A stretch of 64,000 nucleotides of DNA from Imperialibacter sp. EC-SDR9 (GCF_902498805.1 NZ_LR701574.1:124001-188000), one strand, 5' to 3'. Counted from the first letter of the stretch, positions 27,405 to 36,845 are shown. Notes: generated by a model from the letters alone, not told the origin. Program-made: numbers and translations.

Positions 27405-29156
27405 ATGAACTTTTTAAATATAAGATTTAGTAAAGTACTGCCGATCATTGTAGTGCTACTCACATTCGTTGGTTGTACCGATCTCGAAGAAGACATTTTG
27501 GACGAGTCGCTGACTGGAACAGGCGAGGCAGAAGTCATTAGCGGATCCATTGCACCAGTATATGGCCTTCTTCGTCAGGTTTGGCTACATACCGTCAACT
27601 TCGGGCTTCAGGAAGTTGCTTCCGACGAAGCCATCTTGCCATACCGTGGTGGTACCGACTGGTTTGATGGCGGCAAATTCATCGCCGTTCACCAGCATTT
27701 GATGACTCCCGGCAACTCACTGGTGGCAGATTCCTGGACATATATTACCCTGACGCTTTCGAGAGCCGTTGTGGCCGAGGAAAGGCTGAGGGAAGAAGTA
27801 GAAAAAGGAAATGCAGATGCGCAAGGGCCGCTTTATGAAATGATTGCCATGCATGCATACCTCAATATGCTGGCACTAGACAACTGGGGGTTGGTTTTCA
27901 AGAAGGAGAGTTCTTCCGGGGTATCAGTACTCCTGAGAGGACAGGAAGCCATCGACTATATTGAAGGCAAGCTTTTGTCGGTAGTGGACGTCATGAACAA
28001 TGACGCTGGAGCCGGGCGGCTGAACAAAGACGCCGCCAGCGCCTTGTTGGCTCGCTTGTATCTGAACGCTGCGGTTTATCGCGATCCTTACGGTACTCCC
28101 GACTTCCGAAGTGAAGACATGGACAAGGTGATTCAATACACCAACAGCATCATTGCTGGTTCTCATTCCTTGTCAGCTGAATACTTCGATTTATTCAGCG
28201 ACGATAACCACACCAAGTCTGAGCTTATTTTTGCCCTGGACCAAAGAGGCGTACTGGCTACTGAGCATGGCCGCTGGGCCTATTGGCCAATATCTGGTGA
28301 TCAGGTGCCAAGACCTGAATTTCCAAGCACCAGAGGAACGGATGCCGTGGCTGCCACCCCTGACTTTTACCAGCACTGGGTGGATGCATACGGCAGCGTA
28401 GACCCTGCTGACGCCGATGCCCGTTTTTATATGAAAAACACCATGATTCCAGATGAACTGGCAGACCTTTCCGGTGTGACGCCCGAAAATGATGCAGACC
28501 ATTACTACTGTGTGCCAGCTCAGGATTTTGAAATTGACAGGGGAATACTTCGTGGTATTATCTGGGGTCCCCGAAAAGATGCCACGGGTCAAATCATGAC
28601 TTGTGATGATGGTTCGGTAAGGATTTATCCCGTCATCAATAGAAGGACAAGTGGTGCCAATATCCGATATGTGGATCATAATCTCAATGTTGATTTCACT
28701 GAGCAGGGTAGTTTGCACAACACCGGATACAGGTTTTCAAAATACCAGTTTAGCCACACTGCTCCCAACTGCTGCTCTTACAGTAGCGTAGACATCGTTT
28801 TGATTCGTTTGGGCGAAATATACTTGATGCGTGCGGAAGCAAAATTGAGAAAAGGCGACAATGCAGGAGCTTTGGCTGATGTCAATACCCTCAGAACTTC
28901 CAGGACTGCCCGTCCTGAGCAAACGCCGGCAGCATTGACTTCTATTGATACAGAAATATTATTCCGTGAAACTGGATTTGAGCTCTACTGGGAAGGTCTG
29001 AGAAGAAATTATCAGATACGCTTCGGTAAGTACGAGGACAGCTGGACAGGCAAAGATGATGCAGATGTGCGCAAAAGATTATTCCCTATTCCACAGAGAG
29101 CCATCGACGGTGCGTCCAGTGAAAAGGGATTCCTGGTGCAAAATGAAGGATACTAA
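27405..29156 (+). CDS. SusD/RagB-like lipoprotein
   Basis: About 583 residues. The start at 27405 gives a lipoprotein signal (MNFLNIRFSKVLPIIVVLLT) with Cys24; a longer frame that overlaps susC has no signal character. The SusD/RagB C-terminal pattern is visible: VDIVLIRLGEIYLMRAEAKL and FELYWEGLRRNYQIRFG, then LFPIPQRAID. It is the surface ligand-binding partner of the preceding receptor, 49 bp downstream. An efficient terminator follows. Confidence 0.94.
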   Translation: MNFLNIRFSKVLPIIVVLLTFVGCTDLEEDILDESLTGTGEAEVISGSIAPVYGLLRQVWLHTVNFGLQEVASDEAILPYRGGTDWFDGGKFIAVHQHLMTPGNSLVADSWTYITLTLSRAVVAEERLREEVEKGNADAQGPLYEMIAMHAYLNMLALDNWGLVFKKESSSGVSVLLRGQEAIDYIEGKLLSVVDVMNNDAGAGRLNKDAASALLARLYLNAAVYRDPYGTPDFRSEDMDKVIQYTNSIIAGSHSLSAEYFDLFSDDNHTKSELIFALDQRGVLATEHGRWAYWPISGDQVPRPEFPSTRGTDAVAATPDFYQHWVDAYGSVDPADADARFYMKNTMIPDELADLSGVTPENDADHYYCVPAQDFEIDRGILRGIIWGPRKDATGQIMTCDDGSVRIYPVINRRTSGANIRYVDHNLNVDFTEQGSLHNTGYRFSKYQFSHTAPNCCSYSSVDIVLIRLGEIYLMRAEAKLRKGDNAGALADVNTLRTSRTARPEQTPAALTSIDTEILFRETGFELYWEGLRRNYQIRFGKYEDSWTGKDDADVRKRLFPIPQRAIDGASSEKGFLVQNEGY

Positions 29157-29186
29157 TTGACTACTAACTAATTAAAGAGCATACTA

Positions 29187-29220
29187 CAAAAGGTCGAAGG
29201 CCAAAGCTTTCGACCTTTTG
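29187..29220 (+). terminator. Intrinsic terminator after susD
   Basis: A stem of about 14 bp, CAAAAGGTCGAA paired with TTCGACCTTTTG plus two inner pairs, around a 6-nt loop, just before the PI-PLC-like gene. It limits read-through from susCD, so the following genes may need their own promoter. Confidence 0.88.
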
Positions 29221-29237
29221 TAACTCATTCCCACTAT

Positions 29238-30335
29238 ATGAAAACCAGAGACAAGCATCTTTTTGTAGCGATATTGACCAGCGTCTGCTTCACTGCTGTG
29301 AACGGTCAGGGACTCAAAATGAATCAGACCCAGGTGATTGGCAGTCACAACAGCTACAAAATCGGGATTGAACAGCCTCTGATGGACATGATCCTGACCG
29401 ATCGCCCCGAGGCCATTGGGTTGGCCTACACCCATATCCCGATGACCGATCAATTGGATTTGGGCCTGAGAAGTCTGGAAATAGATGTGTTATTTGATCC
29501 GGAGGGTGGCCGGTTTTCAAATCCAAAAGGATTGGAAATGCTCACAACTGCTGGAGTAAACGCACAGCCTTATGATGCGGAGCCAATGAGGGAGCCTGGT
29601 TTCAAGGTACTGCATGTGCCGGACATTGATTTCAGGAGCCACTGTGCCACTTTCAAAGGTTGCCTTTCTGATGTTCTCACCTGGTCGAAGGCACATAACA
29701 ATCATTTGCCGATCATCATTACCATTAACCCCAAAAGCGATGGGCTCGACCGGCCTGGCTTTGCCAAAGTGATTCCTTTCGACAAGCGGGTGCTAGACGC
29801 ATTGGACCGGGAGATATGGGAGGTTTTTGAACGAAGAGAGCTGATCACCCCGAAGCTGGTGAGAGGAAAGCAAGCCACACTGCGGGATGCGGTGGTAGAC
29901 AAGGGCTGGCCGGACCTGTCGGCTGCCAGAGGCAAAATCCTCTTTGTGTTCGATGCGGGGAAGGAGCTAACGGATGTGTACCAGCAAAACGACGAGGCCT
30001 ATGCCAGGCCAATGTTTGCGAATACTGAAAGCGACAATTCGCATGCGGCATTTTTTATCATGAACGACCCCGTAAAGCAGGAAAAAGAAATCGCCGGGCT
30101 GGTAAAACAGGGGTTTATGGTTCGCACCCGTTCCGATGCCGACGCCAGAGAGGCACGGCTGGGAGACAAAACCAGGTTTGAAGCCGCCATGCGGTCGGGA
30201 GCCCAGGTAATTACCACCGACTACTACCTCAAGTCTCTCAGTCCCAATAAAGATTTTGAGATTGTTTTTGGTAATGGCAGCTATCAGCGATGCAATCCTG
30301 TATTGACAAAGTCATCAGCATGCGATCTGCCATAA
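29238..30335 (+). CDS. Secreted Ca2+-dependent PI-PLC-like phosphodiesterase
   Basis: A 365-residue secreted protein; the signal peptide runs to about residue 24. The TIM-barrel phosphodiesterase motifs are GSHNSYK (His37), LEIDVLFDP (metal and acid pair) and VLHVPDIDF. This matches the calcium-dependent PI-PLC-C1 type (Streptomyces-like), which cleaves phosphoinositides or similar phosphodiesters. C-terminal residues contain several Cys and the family-type ending. The gene follows a SusCD pair and precedes a PhoX-like gene. A role in phosphate or lipid scavenging is inferred from that context. Confidence 0.85.
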   Translation: MKTRDKHLFVAILTSVCFTAVNGQGLKMNQTQVIGSHNSYKIGIEQPLMDMILTDRPEAIGLAYTHIPMTDQLDLGLRSLEIDVLFDPEGGRFSNPKGLEMLTTAGVNAQPYDAEPMREPGFKVLHVPDIDFRSHCATFKGCLSDVLTWSKAHNNHLPIIITINPKSDGLDRPGFAKVIPFDKRVLDALDREIWEVFERRELITPKLVRGKQATLRDAVVDKGWPDLSAARGKILFVFDAGKELTDVYQQNDEAYARPMFANTESDNSHAAFFIMNDPVKQEKEIAGLVKQGFMVRTRSDADAREARLGDKTRFEAAMRSGAQVITTDYYLKSLSPNKDFEIVFGNGSYQRCNPVLTKSSACDLP

Positions 30336-30406
30336 TACGAATGTTTAAATACCCTTCGTGAACAAATCCTATTAACTTTATAACCAATAACTAAACTCTT
30401 AAGCCA

Positions 30407-31744
30407 GTGAAACGCCGCACTTTCCTTTACCAAACCTCTGTAGTATCTCTTGGTTTCCTGTCATTGTCCAGATGCGTGCAAAAGGGTCGGGACACCGCCG
30501 AATCAAACGTTCTGCCGTTAAAATCCGACCCGGAAAAATACCTGGATTTGCCGGAAGGCTTCTCCTACAAAATCATTTCTAAAGCGGGCAACACAATGAG
30601 CGACGGCCTGCGGGTTCCCGGCAGAGCAGATGGCATGGGCGCATTTGCACGAGCTGATGGCAAAGTTGTCATTATCCGTAATCACGAGAATAGCCCAGCA
30701 CCACTGGAAAACAGCCCTTTTGGGTTGGAAGGGGAGTTGCTTGGGTTGGTCGATATATCCAAACTGTATGATGCGGGGAAAGGCGAGCTCCCGGGGCTGG
30801 GCGGCACCACCACGTTAGTGTACGATGAAGAAAAAGGGGAGGTAGTAGAAGAGTTCATGAGTCTGGCGGGAACCTATCGCAACTGTGCAGGGGGAGTCAC
30901 ACCATGGAACAGCTGGCTTACCTGTGAGGAAGACACAACCAAAGCGGATGGCGAAAATATCGAAAAAGACCATGGCTATGTGTTTGATGTACCTGCTGAT
31001 GCTCCCGGGCTGATTGAACCACGACCTATTAAAGCCATGGGGCGCTTCAATCACGAGGCCGTAGCTGTAGACCCGCAAACAGGCATCATTTACCAGACTG
31101 AAGATGCATCTGACAGCCTCATCTACCGTTTTGTTCCTGAAAACCCCGAAGACCTGCATCAGGGCGGAAAGCTTCAGGCGTTGGCCATAGACAACCGCCC
31201 CAAACTGGACACCAGAAACTGGAAGGAGCGTGGCGTAGAGCAGGGGGTAGGCTATCCTGTGGTATGGCAGGATGTGGACGAGGTCGATTCTCCACTTGAC
31301 GACCTGAGAATCAGGGGATTTGAAGCAGGAGCAGCCTGCTTTGCACGGGGAGAGGGCATGTGGCATGCCGACGGCCAAATCTACTTCGCCTGCACCAATG
31401 GTGGCCCCAAAAATTTCGGGCAAATATTTCGATATGACATTGAAAAAGAGCAGCTAGTATTGTTCGCTGAATCAGAAGACAAAACGGTGCTACACATGTG
31501 CGACAATGTGACCATTGCTCCCTGGGGAGAAGTTTTGGTTTGTGAAGACAACGGTGAGCTCAACCGCATGCACTTCATCAACAAAGAAGGGGAGCTGCGC
31601 TTGTTTGCTGTCAACCGAAGCTCTAAATCGGAGCTGGCCGGGGCTGTTTTCTCACCGTCAGGGAAGACACTTTTTGTGAATGTGCAGGAAAACGGGGACA
31701 CGGTGGCGATCACCGGGCCGTGGGAAAAGCTTCAGGCAGTGTAA
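30407..31744 (+). CDS. PhoX-family (DUF839) alkaline phosphatase-like lipoprotein
   Basis: A 445-residue protein with a GTG start at 30407. The N-terminus has a twin-arginine pattern RRTFLY (3-8) and Cys23, which suggests Tat export with lipid anchoring. PhoX motifs include IIRNHENS, the metal-site region NCAGGVTPWNSWLTCEED and GRFNHEAVAVDP. PhoX enzymes are Ca/Fe-dependent phosphatases induced by phosphate limitation; the other possibility is a related DUF839 beta-propeller of unknown activity. It lies 71 bp after the PLC-like gene on the same strand. Confidence 0.85.
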   Translation: MKRRTFLYQTSVVSLGFLSLSRCVQKGRDTAESNVLPLKSDPEKYLDLPEGFSYKIISKAGNTMSDGLRVPGRADGMGAFARADGKVVIIRNHENSPAPLENSPFGLEGELLGLVDISKLYDAGKGELPGLGGTTTLVYDEEKGEVVEEFMSLAGTYRNCAGGVTPWNSWLTCEEDTTKADGENIEKDHGYVFDVPADAPGLIEPRPIKAMGRFNHEAVAVDPQTGIIYQTEDASDSLIYRFVPENPEDLHQGGKLQALAIDNRPKLDTRNWKERGVEQGVGYPVVWQDVDEVDSPLDDLRIRGFEAGAACFARGEGMWHADGQIYFACTNGGPKNFGQIFRYDIEKEQLVLFAESEDKTVLHMCDNVTIAPWGEVLVCEDNGELNRMHFINKEGELRLFAVNRSSKSELAGAVFSPSGKTLFVNVQENGDTVAITGPWEKLQAV

Positions 31745-31834
31745 TTTACGGGCTTAAAAAAAGGGGCTATTTTGGTGAACCAGGGTGGCTCCTTAACTTG
31801 CGTGAAAATTCACACAAATCATTCTCCTTTCTCT

Positions 31835-32086
31835 ATGTTCCACGGCTCAGGTTTCCCCACAACACTTGACGAACAGGTTTTTAATGACTGGCTGGAAGCA
31901 GGCCGAAACAGCAAACTCAGCTACACCTATATGCTGATCATTTGGGACGAGCTGGATTCAAAATACCTGCCTGTGTATACGGCTGAGAGAGAGAAAATTC
32001 TCGATTATAAAAGATACCCTGGGGCCAGCAGCAATGAATCATTGATAGCGGCCTATGATTTGTATTCGGAGTCGAAAGTGGGGTGA
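31835..32086 (+). CDS. Small protein of unknown function
   Basis: About 83 residues, MFHGSGFPTTLDEQVFNDWL at the start. The composition is acidic and soluble, with a conserved-looking LSYTYMLIIWDELD core. A longer frame to 31772 adds an unlikely leader. I do not recognise the family. It sits between the PhoX-like gene and a membrane protein, with no visible operon link. Confidence 0.6.
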   Translation: MFHGSGFPTTLDEQVFNDWLEAGRNSKLSYTYMLIIWDELDSKYLPVYTAEREKILDYKRYPGASSNESLIAAYDLYSESKVG

Positions 32087-32232
32087 GATTTGTATCAAGG
32101 ACCTTTGACGGTTGTCGAAGCAGTGTTATTTAATTCCGCAGCCTTTTGCGGTTGTTTATCGATGAAGTTTAGACGAATATTTAACTAACGGAAGTCATTG
32201 CGGACATTGGGATTACCTCTTAACTTTCCTTT

Positions 32233-32730
32233 ATGTCAAGTTTTAGGATAAGACCCCGATTCAAACACCGTGTTGAAGCCGTCCAAAAAGACGAGCTGGA
32301 AAGTGCTATTTGTGCCGCCTTGGAACAGAACAAGCAGTTCACTTTCACAAATTTTCCGGATCATCTGTACATCAAGATTAACCCCGACGAACGGCATATT
32401 TGGTCGCCACAATTGCATCTGTCATTTGACCAGGAGGGCAACGATGTGACTGTAAGAGGCTTATACGGGCCCAATCCGACTATATGGGCTTTTTTCTTTT
32501 TCGGCTATGTGGCCATTGGCATCTTGATGCTTTTTCTGGGCATGTGGGGAGGCAGTCTTTGGAGTTTGGGTAAAGATGCCTCGGTTTTGTGGGGCATTCC
32601 TGTGCTAGCAGCGCTTGCAGTAGGTTTATACCTCTTCAGCCAGGCCGGTCAAAAGCTTGGTGCTCAGCAGATGTTTGATATTCATCATTTTTATGAAGGT
32701 ATCACTCACAACAAGGTGGTAGTGAGTTAG
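32233..32730 (+). CDS. Predicted two-helix membrane protein
   Basis: A 165-residue protein of unknown family. A soluble N-terminal domain (1-85, with a beta-rich FTNFPDHLYIKINP) precedes two transmembrane helices at about 92-113 and 120-141 and a short cytosolic tail. It lies just before ywbE. Confidence 0.7.
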   Translation: MSSFRIRPRFKHRVEAVQKDELESAICAALEQNKQFTFTNFPDHLYIKINPDERHIWSPQLHLSFDQEGNDVTVRGLYGPNPTIWAFFFFGYVAIGILMLFLGMWGGSLWSLGKDASVLWGIPVLAALAVGLYLFSQAGQKLGAQQMFDIHHFYEGITHNKVVVS

Positions 32731-32775
32731 GGATCGTGCTACGATTTGACAGAAGTTTCGTTTAGATTTAAAACC

Positions 32776-32976
32776 ATGATTGAAGGAACTCAACGCAGTC
32801 AGATCCAGATAGGTACGGAAGTCGACATCGTACAAAAGCATCATCAGCGCTCAGGTGAACTCACACGGGGCCATGTGGCCCAAATATTGACCAGCTCATC
32901 GCATCATCCTCATGGTATCAAAGTACGATTGGAAACGGGAGAAGTCGGTAGAGTGAAGGCCATTATAGAAGAGTGA
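32776..32976 (+). CDS. ywbE: YwbE-family protein (DUF2196)
   Basis: A 66-residue protein starting MIEGTQRSQIQIGTEVDIV, with the family pattern DIVQKHHQRSGELTRGHVA and HGIKVRLETGEVGRV. YwbE proteins are small, basic and widely conserved with no known function; an RNA-binding role has been guessed from the fold. A start ten codons upstream lacks conservation. Confidence 0.9.
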   Translation: MIEGTQRSQIQIGTEVDIVQKHHQRSGELTRGHVAQILTSSSHHPHGIKVRLETGEVGRVKAIIEE

Positions 32977-33123
32977 AGTCACTAATTGAAATGTTTTTTT
33001 AGCACCTTTAAGGGAAAAGAACGGTGAGACGACAGCTTACGGGTTTCGTAGCTTTTATCAACTCAAATTCGTCAGGTGAAGTTCATTACACTAACTTCAT
33101 CGCCTCGGGATCTCATTTAACTT

Positions 33124-33999
33124 TCAATTCAAATTCAACCGACTTTTCCAGTTTGCATCATCCAGTATATCCATCAGGAAGTTCTTCTTCTCAAAGATCG
33201 TCTTGAAGCTATGGTCACGATGGAGCTCAGCGTATTTCATTTCTGCTTCATCTACAAGGTAGCTGGCATCGGATCCTAATTGCTCCCGGAAAGTGGAGTA
33301 TTCTTTCTGGTTGTAGAGCAAATTTCTAGCATCTATCAGACCACTTTCCAAAGAAACGGTTACTTTTTTATGGCACCGGCAGGGATTGGTCTTATTGACT
33401 AACCCACACTTATGCTGCATGAACTGGTGCAGGTCTTTCCGGGCCTTACTGAGCTTCATCCGATAGTTGGGCTTGGACATCTCCATTAGCTCGGAGCCAA
33501 CATTATGGTCAGCGTCAAATACTTCCCCAATGAGATAAATCATCCGCTGTTCTTTGGTGAGACAGAGCAGCATGCCCGACAGGCAGGTGAGGCGCACTTC
33601 TCGGATGGCTTCTTTCTTCTCCTCCTTTTCTTCCTGGCTTAGCTCCACGTCGGGGGCCATTTCCAGGCCGATCGCCATTTCCTCAAAGGAACCGGGCAGC
33701 TTCGAGTTCAGCTTCTTCTTGTCGTTCAGGAAGTGATTTACGACGATACGGTAGGCCCAGGTGCGGAAGGAGCTTTGGTGCCCAAACTTTCCCAAATTTG
33801 AAACGATCTTGATCAACACCTCCTGACTAAGGTCGGCCGCATCGGCAGGGTTGCCCACCATTTTCCATGCAATATTGTAAATGTAGGGCTGGTGCCGCTC
33901 GATGAGCTGATTCAACGCTTTCTTGCTCCCTGTCAGCGTTTGCTCAATTAGCGCTTTGTCGGACGCATCGGAAGAATAGGTGTTGGATAATGGGTTCAT
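33124..33999 (-). CDS. ECF-type sigma factor with C-terminal Cys/His tail
   Basis: A 291-residue protein. Sigma region 2 (LIERHQPYIYNIAWKMVGN, DLSQEVLIKIVSNL) and region 4 (CLTKEQRMIYLIGEVF, MSKPNYRMKLSKARKDL) are followed by about 100 extra residues. The extension carries CGLVNKTNPCRCHKKV, a possible metal-binding or redox site, and a helical tail. There is no anti-sigma gene beside it; the extension may play that part. It is last in a minus-strand group with two small membrane proteins. Confidence 0.88.
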   Translation of the reverse strand: MNPLSNTYSSDASDKALIEQTLTGSKKALNQLIERHQPYIYNIAWKMVGNPADAADLSQEVLIKIVSNLGKFGHQSSFRTWAYRIVVNHFLNDKKKLNSKLPGSFEEMAIGLEMAPDVELSQEEKEEKKEAIREVRLTCLSGMLLCLTKEQRMIYLIGEVFDADHNVGSELMEMSKPNYRMKLSKARKDLHQFMQHKCGLVNKTNPCRCHKKVTVSLESGLIDARNLLYNQKEYSTFREQLGSDASYLVDEAEMKYAELHRDHSFKTIFEKKNFLMDILDDANWKSRLNLN

Positions 34000-34068
34000 A
34001 TTATTGGAGTTATGAGATTCCTCTTAACTGATTAATTAATCATATGTTTCAATCTCTTAAACATTCTC

Positions 34069-34536
34069 TCAGTCGGCTGCGCTTAGTAGAGACTGTTTAA
34101 AAGCTTTTATGCTAAATATGGCGGCCACTATGGCGACACCCACCCGTACCCAATGAAAAAACACCCATCCCTGGAGCTTACTTGTGGCTACCGCTGCACT
34201 ATATTTTAAGTCCATAAAGTCAAGGTTCATTGGTAGGTGATAAGCGGCGGTTTGGATATTGATTAACAACAAAGCGACAAATGCATAGCGCCAATACCGT
34301 CTGGCCTGTTGGTTTTCTTTATCGAAAAACGCCAAAAAGACAGTGGCAATAAATGCAGGCAACAATGTAGCTGCTGTAGGACCTAATAAAAGGGGGAAAT
34401 CGACTTTGAAGGATTCCATAAATGCGACAGGTTCTAGCGACTGCCAGCGAACGGCGTAGCTCAAACCGATATTGATCATGTTGCCGAGAAAGGCGGCCAC
34501 GCCAATAATGGCGATATAGGGGAGTATCTTTTTCAT
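34069..34536 (-). CDS. DUF1772-like four-helix membrane protein
   Basis: A 155-residue protein with four hydrophobic segments (about 5-25, 48-70, 84-103 and 124-143). The pattern MNLDF and QGWVFFHWVRVGVA resembles the DUF1772/anthrone-oxygenase-like group, whose bacterial members have unknown roles. It follows another membrane protein by 13 bp and precedes the sigma factor gene. Confidence 0.75.
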   Translation of the reverse strand: MKKILPYIAIIGVAAFLGNMINIGLSYAVRWQSLEPVAFMESFKVDFPLLLGPTAATLLPAFIATVFLAFFDKENQQARRYWRYAFVALLLINIQTAAYHLPMNLDFMDLKYSAAVATSKLQGWVFFHWVRVGVAIVAAIFSIKAFKQSLLSAAD

Positions 34537-34549
34537 ATGGATAGGGCCT

Positions 34550-35038
34550 TTATTTGTTTCTAAGTGCTTTGATAAGGCGGACGAAAATGTAGACGTGGCT
34601 TAAGAAAGTGGTTAACCCGTAGGTGACAAACATCAACCAGATGAAACCTAAGTCGTGGTCGTAAAGTTTTAAGCCAAAGAACTGAGGGAAGGCAGTTATC
34701 AAGTCGGTAAAACCGATGACATTAAAGATCCATACCAGCGGAATGGCAAAACTCCACTTGTTTTTTAAGGCGATCGCCGCAATGATGGCCACAACAGCAG
34801 TGGATAAGTCCCAAAGCCCAACAGTGGTCAGAAAGTCGCTTGGGAATCCTCCGTAAAATTGCTCCCTGGCCATAAAGGACAAGCCCAGGTAACGGAATAC
34901 ATTGAGAAACACGAAAGGCAAAAGTGCCTCCTGGAGGGGAAGCTTCGACACCCGTGGTTGGATCCACCATTTGAAGCCAAGTATGATACCTATTGTACCG
35001 ATCACTGCCTGTAAATTGATAATAAGAAAATTGTCCAT
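34550..35038 (-). CDS. Predicted multi-pass membrane protein
   Basis: A 162-residue protein with five hydrophobic segments and no recognised motif. The start at 35038 (MDNFLIINLQAVIG) is preferred, because a longer frame to 35125 begins with a hydrophilic stretch that does not resemble the rest. It is first in a set with the DUF1772-like gene and the sigma factor gene. Confidence 0.75.
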   Translation of the reverse strand: MDNFLIINLQAVIGTIGIILGFKWWIQPRVSKLPLQEALLPFVFLNVFRYLGLSFMAREQFYGGFPSDFLTTVGLWDLSTAVVAIIAAIALKNKWSFAIPLVWIFNVIGFTDLITAFPQFFGLKLYDHDLGFIWLMFVTYGLTTFLSHVYIFVRLIKALRNK

Positions 35039-35224
35039 GAGGTTTATTGTTAGTTTGCTCCTTTGACAATCAGAATAGGAATGTGTAAAGACTTCGAATC
35101 GAAAAGTTTCGAATGATCGTTTCACACCAACCTCAATAGTATCCCGGTGAGATTTAAATATTCTCCCTTTCGCTGAAAAGTCGGCATAAAGTGTTCACTT
35201 CGCAGTAGAAATCATGCTTTGCAC

Positions 35225-35980
35225 ATGAATAGACATGGGAATTTTCCACGGCTTCCCCCGGGGAACCTTGACACCAATCAAAAGGGAAGCAGATATAGCA
35301 CTCGTAAAGTCCTCATAGCCACGGGAGTGGTAACGGGGGCTTTGTTTATGCTGTTCGAAGCGCTAAGTCCAACAGCAAAAGGCAAAACCGAAGACATGGT
35401 GCCCGTTGCGGTGCTTTCAAAAGAAGAAAATAGGGCAGTACACCGTTACGTTAACGATTACCATCTTGAGGTAGCCAAAGCTAAAGGACTGGCAAAGCCT
35501 TTGGTATCAAAAGCTGAGCACAAAGCAGACGCCAAAGCGTTTAGTAGCCGCTACAAACTTGTCGAAATAACCGATAACAAGTACTATGAAATTCCCCACC
35601 TAACCAATTCACTGGCTTACCTGCAGCCGCCTGCTGAAGAATTCCTAACTCTTATTGGGGAAAGGTTTTGCGACCGACTCGGGGAACTAGAAATGACAGA
35701 TTATCGGTTTTCGGTCACATCAGTATTACGAACGATTGAAGATCAAAAGTCGCTGCGGAAAAACAACCTCAACGCTACGGCTAATAATTCATCGCACTAC
35801 TATGGACGAACATTTGACATTGCCCAAACACGCTTTTTTGAGAGGGGAAATAGCACGCCGGTGTATTCCTACCGCCTGAGAAATCTATTGTTGCGTGAAT
35901 TGATCAAGCTGCAGGAGGAAGGCAAGTGTTATGTGCTGCTTGAGAGTCAGACGAAATGCATTCATGTGACTGTCAGGTGA
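35225..35980 (+). CDS. M15-like peptidase, DUF5715 type
   Basis: About 251 residues; the first ATG is at 35225, six bases after a TTG. A membrane anchor lies near residues 28-46. The C-terminal half contains the M15/VanY-type zinc motif SSHYYGRTFDI (His, Asp) and a final CIHVTV with the third His. It fits DUF5715 proteins, thought to be peptidoglycan DD- or LD-carboxypeptidase-like. It precedes the VLRF1-like gene by 79 bp. Confidence 0.82.
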   Translation: MNRHGNFPRLPPGNLDTNQKGSRYSTRKVLIATGVVTGALFMLFEALSPTAKGKTEDMVPVAVLSKEENRAVHRYVNDYHLEVAKAKGLAKPLVSKAEHKADAKAFSSRYKLVEITDNKYYEIPHLTNSLAYLQPPAEEFLTLIGERFCDRLGELEMTDYRFSVTSVLRTIEDQKSLRKNNLNATANNSSHYYGRTFDIAQTRFFERGNSTPVYSYRLRNLLLRELIKLQEEGKCYVLLESQTKCIHVTVR

Positions 35981-36059
35981 TTGTAAACAATGTCAAGGGT
36001 CGAACAAGCGTAATATATCTCATTGATATTAAGATGATTATCATTTACTTTCTCAAGCG

Positions 36060-36740
36060 ATGAGTCAGCTAAGTGCCAACCTTTACCACTTACCCATCAG
36101 GCAGCTTTGCAAGCTGGTCAAGCAGCATTTTCCGGCACACGAGTATCATTTCAAAAAACACACTATCGTATTGAAAGATGCTGACCTGAACCCATTAGGA
36201 AGCATCCGACTGCCACTTCATTTTTCGCTGAACGAGTACCTGACTATCATTACCGACCAGGCACAGGTGTTGTACGTAAGTGTGGAGTCGGGCTATGCCA
36301 CCATCAGCATGATGCAGGGTGTGGAGAACGTGTATCATACCTCGTTTGGGGCCTACATGACCCGCAAAAAGCAAGGATTCAGCCAGATCAAGTACCTGAA
36401 AAAGAAAGGGAAATCCCGGGCTGGTTCGAGGGTGAGATTGGCTGAAACAATTGAGTTTTTTGAAAAGATCAATTTGACTCTGACGAAGCTTTTGGAGACC
36501 TATACCGTCGACCGACTGGCGCTCAACTGCAACACCACCCTGATCCCTTATTTGTATCAATCGAAGGTGAAATGCCCTTTCGAGAAAAACGATCGCAGGC
36601 TTTACAGAATACCGGTACACATCCCACAGTCGAACTTCACCCACCTGGAGGCAGCGATTAAAAAACTAAAGGCACCTATCTTGTTTTATGAGGAGCCAAA
36701 CAAACCCCTGATGGAGCCTTTGACCGCCGGTGGTGGGTAG
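36060..36740 (+). CDS. Vms1-like release factor (bacterial VLRF1) homologue
   Basis: A 226-residue soluble protein. The central loop TRKKQGFSQ (101-109), then GKSRAGSRVR (117-126), matches the eRF1-fold catalytic loop of Vms1/ANKZF1, where TRRKQGGSQ precedes an AGS-R segment. Gln109 corresponds to the catalytic Gln; the Gly before it is Phe here (GFSQ). A predicted N-terminal beta domain (1-90) and a C-terminal alpha/beta segment (DRLALNCNTTLIPYLYQ) agree with that fold. Vms1 releases nascent chains from stalled 60S ribosomes; bacterial members are known from Bacteroidota but little studied. I rely on motif recall, so the family call needs a profile search. Confidence 0.75.
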   Translation: MSQLSANLYHLPIRQLCKLVKQHFPAHEYHFKKHTIVLKDADLNPLGSIRLPLHFSLNEYLTIITDQAQVLYVSVESGYATISMMQGVENVYHTSFGAYMTRKKQGFSQIKYLKKKGKSRAGSRVRLAETIEFFEKINLTLTKLLETYTVDRLALNCNTTLIPYLYQSKVKCPFEKNDRRLYRIPVHIPQSNFTHLEAAIKKLKAPILFYEEPNKPLMEPLTAGGG

Positions 36741-36845
36741 ACGGGATCGGCATGCCAATACGATAGTATTGCAACAGATATTATATCAAGCCCATTTATC
36801 ATCAATCACCATGTGATAATGAGTTTGGCTTCCCGGTTTAGCATC

